Shown: positions 5,484 to 9,616 of the stretch, in pieces
How the letters are laid out: the number at the start of each line of letters is the position of its first letter
Numbering within the stretch: position 1 is the stretch's first letter
Source of the DNA: Deltaproteobacteria bacterium
GTDB lineage: Bacteria > UBA10199 > SPLOWO2-01-44-7
Assembly (NCBI GenBank): GCA_016203765.1
Contig: JACQMB010000113.1
Coordinates: 1-9,616, forward strand
DNA: 9,616 nucleotides
Direction of reading: 5' to 3'
Position numbers and translations under genes: made by a program
Notes under the pieces: model-generated
What the model saw: only the letters and a program-made list of their open reading frames with translations
What the model was told of the DNA's origin: nothing
Databases searched by the model: none

Positions 5484-6457
5484 AACTACTTGTGATACTT
5501 TTTTTCTTTTTAGTCCTCAGTCCGTGGTCCGTAGTCCGTAGTCCCGTCTTCGCGCAAACCCCCCAAGTTCCCCACCTCCTCAACTTCCAATCGGTCCTGA
5601 CCGACGCGGCGGGGATTCCTCTTCCCAACGGGATGTATGACGTTACGTTTTCCATTGTCGATGCCGAAGGCCAGGAACTCTACGCGGAAACCCAAACGCT
5701 GGAGGCCGCCCAGGGGGTGGTCTCCGCGATGATCGGGGCTCAAGGCTCTTTGGATCTTTCCCAGCTCGATCCGCAAACACCCAGATTTTTGCACGTGCAA
5801 GTCGCCGGGCAGGGACCGGCAAGGCAAATGGAAATCGTTACCGTTCCCTATTCCCTCTATTCCCAGCAGGCCCTGGGGGCGGCCCCGCGGAGCATCGACG
5901 GCGAGGCCATTCGGCCCGGCGCCATCACCGCCGAACACCTGGCCGAAGACGTTTTGGGGGATGTTCGCAACAATCTTTTTTATTCGCAGGGAGGCGATTT
6001 GCCGACGGTCTTGCGCGATTTGGACGTGGCCATTCAACAGCGGCAGGTCAATCTGGACAGCACGCGCGTTCAGTTGCAAAGTCAGATCAACACGGTCAAC
6101 GCCTCGGTCTCCGCCAATCAGTCGGCCGCCGATTCCCGCCTGGCTATTGCCGAACAAAACGTCGATACTTTGATGAATCCCCCGCGGGTGGCCGCGGCGG
6201 GGATTGTGTATGTGCCAAATACTTGGACTGCCGAGTTGGAATGGGGATACAATGTTTCCAGTGTTTCTCCCAACGTTCAAATCAATTTTCAAGATGCGAT
6301 TGAAACCCCCTATGTGGTGATGTTAACGCCGGTAACAATGACTGACGGGGGAGGAGAGACAGCCGATCCCTCGGCAGGTTCTATGACGTCCTCTTCGTTT
6401 AATGTGTTAACCGGCACCGAAAATCCCGCGCGATTTCATTTTGTGGTTTTTAAGTGA
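5477..6457 (+). CDS. Exported tail-fibre/collar-like protein with coiled coil
   Basis: From the ATG at 5477 (AGGAGG 10 nt upstream) the product has 326 residues. A strong signal peptide (MKKLLVILFFFLVL, VFA-Q cleavage near 26) is followed by a beta domain (about 30-130) beginning PHLLNFQSVLTDAAGIPLPN and ending VTVPYSLYSQQA. This matches a domain frequent in bacterial surface proteins that carry tail-fibre or peptidase-S74 modules. Residues about 145-235 include VRNNLFYSQGGDLPTVLRDL and a heptad-like helix (VNLDSTRVQLQSQINTVNAS to EQNVDTL), probably a trimeric coiled coil. The last ~90 residues form a beta-rich tip of unknown type. In-frame starts at 5384 and 5357 would add 31 or 40 basic residues before the signal peptide; the signal peptide argues for 5477. 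It is last in the cassette. Phage origin is unlikely given the signal peptide and neighbours. Role as a surface fibre or adhesin is inferred. Confidence 0.75.
   Translation: MKKLLVILFFFLVLSPWSVVRSPVFAQTPQVPHLLNFQSVLTDAAGIPLPNGMYDVTFSIVDAEGQELYAETQTLEAAQGVVSAMIGAQGSLDLSQLDPQTPRFLHVQVAGQGPARQMEIVTVPYSLYSQQALGAAPRSIDGEAIRPGAITAEHLAEDVLGDVRNNLFYSQGGDLPTVLRDLDVAIQQRQVNLDSTRVQLQSQINTVNASVSANQSAADSRLAIAEQNVDTLMNPPRVAAAGIVYVPNTWTAELEWGYNVSSVSPNVQINFQDAIETPYVVMLTPVTMTDGGGETADPSAGSMTSSSFNVLTGTENPARFHFVVFK
5512..5546 (+). repeat. Heptamer tandem array 1 (AGTCCGT/GGTCCGT)
   Basis: Five 7-bp units run in tandem: AGTCCTC, AGTCCGT, GGTCCGT, AGTCCGT, AGTCCCG. The array lies inside the tail-fibre-like gene and encodes about residues 12-23 of its signal peptide (end of the hydrophobic core and cleavage region). 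Its unit is the same as that of the array at 6463-6497. Confidence 0.7.
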
Positions 6458-8652
6458 GGTTTGTGGTCCGTGGTCCGTGGTCCTTGGTCCGTGGTCCAAA
6501 CAAACTGCCCCGCCTTGTATTCCCCCACCAGCCGCTCCACCGCCATTTCGATCACCCGCGATCGGGAAATTTGTTCCCCCCCCTCTTCGGGGTTCAGTTC
6601 GCGGTAGAGATAGTTGATGCCGCGCAGGGTTTCGCGCGAGACGTCGGGGAGGGGAGGGAGGGCGTTCCAATCCAAAATATATTCTCCGTCCCGCCAGATC
6701 CGAATCATGACATCCTTCTTGAGGGGATTGGGGATCGTGTCCCAGGCTTCGCTCAACGCCTTGGCTTGCTGGAGGGGGGTGTAATTGGGGGAGACGCGCA
6801 GGATGATCACTTCGGAGTCGAGCTTAAACGCCGTCTGGGCGATCGAAAAAAAAGTGTCGTTGGAGGCGGCCACCACCAGGTGAACGCTCTTGCCGTGTTT
6901 TTCGGCCAATTTGACGGCGCGGGTAAAAAGGTCCTGAATGTCGTCCGTAAAAATTTCCTCCTCCCTTTCCCTCCCCAGGGGCGGCCCCTTCAACAGGTGC
7001 GTGGTCATCACCACCACATCCTTTTCTTTGGTGTTCGTTTCTTCGAGCACGGCGTTTAAGTGGGAGAGATCCTTCGATTCAACCACGGGGAGCAGGATAT
7101 TGTGCGGTTTGCAGCCGACGGTGGCCCGGTTGATCCGGGGGTTGGCGTGAATTCGGAAGGGGTCCAGACCGACCGGCGCGAGCGTTGCCTTTCGTTTTCG
7201 ATATTTTTCCGAAATCGTAAAGAGGGTGAAAAGAAAAATCGTGAAGGCCACGCCGGAAATGGTGGAAATTTGTTTGGTAAAAAGATTGGTGACCGAAACG
7301 GCGAGCAGAACGAAAAAAGTAAGGAGCAAACCGATCGGAATTTCTATTTTACCGATGTGGAGGTTGACGGGAAATTTCCACTCCCGCTCTTCCGGACGTT
7401 TGTAGCGCAGGACGATGACGGCAAGGGTTTCAAAGACAAAACTCCACAACACGCCGAAGGCATAGGCCTCGCCCAACAGATAGACATTGCCGCCGGAGAG
7501 GAGGATCGTGGCAATTTGCAGGATGGCGACGCTGTTAATGATGCGATAGGTTGTTCCGTAACGAGGGTGCGGTTTTCTAAACCAGTCGGTCAAAACGCCG
7601 TCTTCACAAATAGCGTTGACGATGGAATTGGAACCGATCAGGGCCGTGTTGGAGGCGCCGGCCAGGATCAGAAAACCGGCGATCACGACCATTCCCTGAA
7701 AGCCGAGCTTCATCCATTCGGGTCCGGTGAAATAACCGACAATGCCGATAATCAGGTTATCATAGTAGTTCGGTCTGGCCTCGTCCGGAATGAGCGTGGT
7801 GGCGAAGAAGGCGACCGCCACCATGAAGACGAAACAAAAAATGAAGATGATAAATCCGGCCCGTTTCAGATTTTTGAGTTTGGGGTGGGCGATTTCCCGG
7901 CTGACCTGGGCAAAGGTCTCCTGGCCGCTCATGGCCAAAAAACAATGTCCAGAGCCGATCGCGATGAGGATGCCAATATTTCCCAATGGGATGTTCAGGT
8001 CTTTTAGCCAGCCAACGGAGTGTTCCATCAGTTGCGGTTGCAAAGGGGGGAGGGACCAGGAGACCTGGGTCAGGCTGTAGATGCCCCAGATCACAAGGAG
8101 GACGACCATGACGGTGATGAACTGCATGATCTTCAGGGCCTTGGAACTTGACTCCTCAATGCCGCGGATATTCTGCCACCAGAAATAAAGGATGATGACA
8201 CAGCCAAAGAGAACGGCGCCCAAATTTTGGGGAATCTGGGGGGCGCCGAAGTGGGCTGAAACGTTATTGAGGAGTCCCACGATGTATTGGCCCGCGGAAA
8301 CGGTGCTGATCGGCCCGGTTAGGACAAAATCAAACAGCAGGGCTGAAACGGAAAGTTTGGCGAGCGTGCCGCCGAGGGTGGATCGCACCACCGGATACAT
8401 CCCCCCCCGCATAAAGATCATGGTCGATTCCATGTAAACGAGGCGTACCACGTAGGAAAAAAGCATGACCCCCAGGAGAAACCAGGGGGCGGCTTTGCCG
8501 ATGGCCTGCTCCGCGATGCCGGGGACATAGTAAGCCGACGAACCCATATCGTTGAGAACGATGGCGGCCGCGCGCCAGAAGGAGATAAAAGTGAGCATCA
8601 CCGTCGTGGCGACGGCGATCTGGCCTTTGGGGGTTTTGAGGGAACTGGGCAT
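6436..8652 (-). CDS. APC-superfamily permease with C-terminal USP-like domain
   Basis: This 738-residue inner-membrane transporter has two parts. Residues about 14-480 hold roughly 12 hydrophobic segments of the amino acid-polyamine-organocation fold. Family-like signatures are FMRGGMYPVV near 80-90, FDFVLTGPISTVSAGQYI in the third helix, and SGQETFAQVSREIAHPKLKN after the sixth. Residues about 515-700 form a soluble alpha/beta region opening HNILLPVVESKDLSHLNAVL, like a universal-stress-protein domain. This architecture recalls KimA-type potassium transporters and large amino-acid permeases; the substrate cannot be told from sequence. The last ~20 residues come from a heptamer repeat array and are probably not native. 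The ATG has no clear ribosome-binding site. The gene is divergent from the cobalamin-binding gene (50-bp gap) and convergent with the tail-fibre-like gene (22-bp overlap). Two G8 runs in the coding strand (8401-8408 and 6576-6583) could slip. Confidence 0.87.
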   Translation of the reverse strand: MPSSLKTPKGQIAVATTVMLTFISFWRAAAIVLNDMGSSAYYVPGIAEQAIGKAAPWFLLGVMLFSYVVRLVYMESTMIFMRGGMYPVVRSTLGGTLAKLSVSALLFDFVLTGPISTVSAGQYIVGLLNNVSAHFGAPQIPQNLGAVLFGCVIILYFWWQNIRGIEESSSKALKIMQFITVMVVLLVIWGIYSLTQVSWSLPPLQPQLMEHSVGWLKDLNIPLGNIGILIAIGSGHCFLAMSGQETFAQVSREIAHPKLKNLKRAGFIIFIFCFVFMVAVAFFATTLIPDEARPNYYDNLIIGIVGYFTGPEWMKLGFQGMVVIAGFLILAGASNTALIGSNSIVNAICEDGVLTDWFRKPHPRYGTTYRIINSVAILQIATILLSGGNVYLLGEAYAFGVLWSFVFETLAVIVLRYKRPEEREWKFPVNLHIGKIEIPIGLLLTFFVLLAVSVTNLFTKQISTISGVAFTIFLFTLFTISEKYRKRKATLAPVGLDPFRIHANPRINRATVGCKPHNILLPVVESKDLSHLNAVLEETNTKEKDVVVMTTHLLKGPPLGREREEEIFTDDIQDLFTRAVKLAEKHGKSVHLVVAASNDTFFSIAQTAFKLDSEVIILRVSPNYTPLQQAKALSEAWDTIPNPLKKDVMIRIWRDGEYILDWNALPPLPDVSRETLRGINYLYRELNPEEGGEQISRSRVIEMAVERLVGEYKAGQFVWTTDQGPRTTDHKPHLKTTK
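6463..6497 (+). repeat. Heptamer tandem array 2 (GTGGTCC)
   Basis: Five 7-bp units run in tandem: GTGGTCC three times, TTGGTCC, then GTGGTCC. Read in the phase of the first array they are GGTCCGT units. It begins 6 bp after the stop of the tail-fibre-like gene and, on the other strand, encodes about residues 719-730 of the permease (TTDQGPRTTD). The shared unit and orientation with the array at 5512-5546 point to a common source. Confidence 0.75.
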
Positions 8653-8702
8653 GGGTGTAAAAAGAGCGTTACATTTTTCTGTGTTTTTTGTAAAGGAAAG
8701 CA
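8653..8702. other. 50-bp divergent intergenic region
   Basis: This AT-rich gap separates the divergent permease and cobalamin-binding genes, so both promoters must lie here or inside the 5' ends of the opposing genes. I see no convincing -35/-10 pair in either direction and no room for a cobalamin riboswitch. Confidence 0.5.
8692..8697 (+). promoter_or_regulatory. Ribosome-binding site supporting a GTG start at 8703
   Basis: AAAGGA lies 5 nt before GTG at 8703. The encoded protein begins at this codon with the conserved MRIASLIASATEI, and no ATG is available nearby in frame, so GTG is the chosen start. Confidence 0.6.
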
Positions 8703-9587
8703 GTGCGCATCGCTTCTTTAATCGCCTCCGCCACCGAAATCGTCGCCGCCCTTGGCAAGACCGAGCAATTGGTCGGCATCTCCCATGAGTGCGACTGGCC
8801 TCCGGAGGCGGTCCAAGGCCGCCCGGTTTTAACCAGGCCGAAACTGGATGTGACCCGCTCTAGCCTCGACATCCATCGGGACGTGCAAAAAATCGTTGAA
8901 CGGGGGCTGGGGGTTTACGAAATCGACGTTGAAAAACTCAAAAAGGCCCGGCCCGATGTTATTGTCACCCAGGATCAGTGCGAGGTCTGCGCCGTCACGT
9001 TTGACGATGTGGTGAAGGCCGCCCGGCAATGTCTGCAGAGCGACGCCAAAATTGTGACCCTCCACCCCGATTCATTGGAAGATATTTTTAAAGATATTCT
9101 GAAAGTGGGAAAGGCGTTACAGGTCGTCTCCAAGGCCCAAAAGTTGGTTAAGGAGATTAATGACAAGATGGGGAAGGTGGCGCAAAAGGCCAAGGATTTA
9201 AAACCCAAACCCAAGGTCATTTGCCTCGAATGGCTCAATCCTTTGATGGCGGCGGGCAATTGGATGCCTGAAATGGTGGCCATGGCGGGGGGAATCAACG
9301 GCATTACCAAACAGGGAGATCACACCAAGGTTATGGAGTGGGATGAGTTGAAGGCTTATGATCCGGATCTTGTGCTGGTCATGCCTTGCGGTTTTAAAAT
9401 TGAACAGAGTCTAAAAGAGTCAGCCACTTTAAAAAATTTGCCGGGAAAGGTTTTTGTGATTGACGGCAACGCCTATATGAACCGCCCCGGCCCGCGCATT
9501 TTGGAGAGTCTTTACATTTTAGCTGGCCTTTTTTGGCCGGATTTGTTTAAAGATTATTTGCCAAAAGGTTCGGTGGTTGCTTGGTAA
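8703..9587 (+). CDS. BtuF-like cobalamin-binding protein without a signal peptide
   Basis: The 294-residue protein belongs to the periplasmic-binding-protein family of vitamin B12 and siderophore uptake (BtuF/FepB type, two lobes joined by a helix). Signatures are SLIASATEIVAALG (5-18), GISHECDWPPE (25-35), TQDQCEVCAV (89-98), CLEWLNPLMAAGNWMPEM (174-191), MPCGF (227-231) and NAYMNRPGPR (256-265). These match the subgroup usually annotated as cobalamin-binding protein, in which CxxC and MPCGF recur. Classical BtuF is exported, but here the GTG start leads straight into the first strand, with no signal peptide or lipobox, so a cytoplasmic location is likely unless another start is used. No BtuC or BtuD partner is adjacent. 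Ligand identity is inferred from family resemblance only. The stop lies 4 nt before a tRNA gene. Confidence 0.85.
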   Translation: MRIASLIASATEIVAALGKTEQLVGISHECDWPPEAVQGRPVLTRPKLDVTRSSLDIHRDVQKIVERGLGVYEIDVEKLKKARPDVIVTQDQCEVCAVTFDDVVKAARQCLQSDAKIVTLHPDSLEDIFKDILKVGKALQVVSKAQKLVKEINDKMGKVAQKAKDLKPKPKVICLEWLNPLMAAGNWMPEMVAMAGGINGITKQGDHTKVMEWDELKAYDPDLVLVMPCGFKIEQSLKESATLKNLPGKVFVIDGNAYMNRPGPRILESLYILAGLFWPDLFKDYLPKGSVVAW

Positions 9588-9591
9588 TTTT

Positions 9592-9616
9592 GGGGACGTA
9601 GCTCAATTGGTTAGAG
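9592..9616 (+). tRNA. tRNA gene, 5' part (isotype not determinable)
   Basis: GGGGACG (acceptor 5' strand, 9592-9598), TA, then GCTC-AATTGGTTA-GAG (D arm) gives the standard TAGCTCA..GGTTAGAG beginning of a bacterial tRNA. The anticodon and the matching acceptor strand lie beyond the window, so the isotype cannot be assigned. It starts 4 nt after the preceding stop codon, so it is probably co-transcribed with that gene or driven by a promoter inside it. Confidence 0.85.

Noticed and set aside
5477..6457. Prophage tail-fibre gene
   Set aside because: It has a Sec signal peptide, sits in an operon-like run of envelope genes, and no phage structural, lysis or integrase genes are nearby.
5512..6497. 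Heptamer arrays as a CRISPR or CRISPR-like array
   Set aside because: Units are 7 bp, directly adjacent, with no unique spacers and no cas genes.
7060..8007. Forward open frame of about 315 codons inside the permease gene
   Set aside because: It is antisense to a well-supported membrane protein and its product is polar and low-complexity with no recognisable domain.
8653..8702. Cobalamin riboswitch upstream of the BtuF-like gene
   Set aside because: The gap is only 50 bp and lacks the conserved B12-box sequence; a cobalamin riboswitch needs far more.

Overview
The window looks like chromosomal DNA of a Gram-negative bacterium. It encodes lipoproteins, an OmpA/Pal-type domain protein and a TatA-type translocase subunit, and it has a good sigma-54 promoter match. 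Moderately high GC and this mix of PEGA, thrombospondin-type-3 and tail-fibre-like secreted proteins suggest an uncultivated Deltaproteobacteria-like lineage. That placement is an inference with low confidence. There are no phage structural genes, transposases or CRISPR arrays.

Layout. (1) Positions 1-953, + strand: the 3' end of moaE, then mobA, then a tatA-type gene. The three overlap and share one direction. Molybdenum-cofactor synthesis, nucleotide attachment and Tat export fit together, because molybdoenzymes are classic Tat substrates. (2) Positions 954-1088: a 126-bp gap before the next gene, with a -24/-12 promoter at 1057-1073 and a pair of direct repeats upstream. (3) Positions 1089-6457, + strand: five tightly packed genes, all predicted to be exported. 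They are a PEGA-domain protein with a signal peptide, a lipoprotein, a lipoprotein with thrombospondin-type-3 repeats and a beta-helix, a Pal-like OmpA protein whose lipobox cysteine is Trp, and a tail-fibre/collar-like protein with a coiled coil. Most junctions are ATGA or short overlaps, so these genes probably make parts of one envelope-associated structure. No existing system name fits the set, and it is the best candidate here for something undescribed. (4) Positions 6436-8652, - strand: an APC-superfamily permease with a C-terminal universal-stress-protein-like domain, convergent with and overlapping the cassette's last gene. (5) Positions 8703-9587, + strand: a BtuF-like cobalamin-binding protein without a signal peptide, using a GTG start. 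(6) From 9592: the 5' part of a tRNA gene, cut by the window end.

Two short arrays of the same degenerate heptamer (GGTCCGT/AGTCCGT) lie near the start and just after the end of the tail-fibre-like gene. One encodes part of its signal peptide, and the other, read on the opposite strand, encodes the C-terminal tail of the permease. A second local oddity is a near-perfect duplication of a ribosome-binding site plus start codon ahead of the same gene. The only gaps between genes are 954-1088, 5361-5476 and 8653-8702, all under 300 bases.
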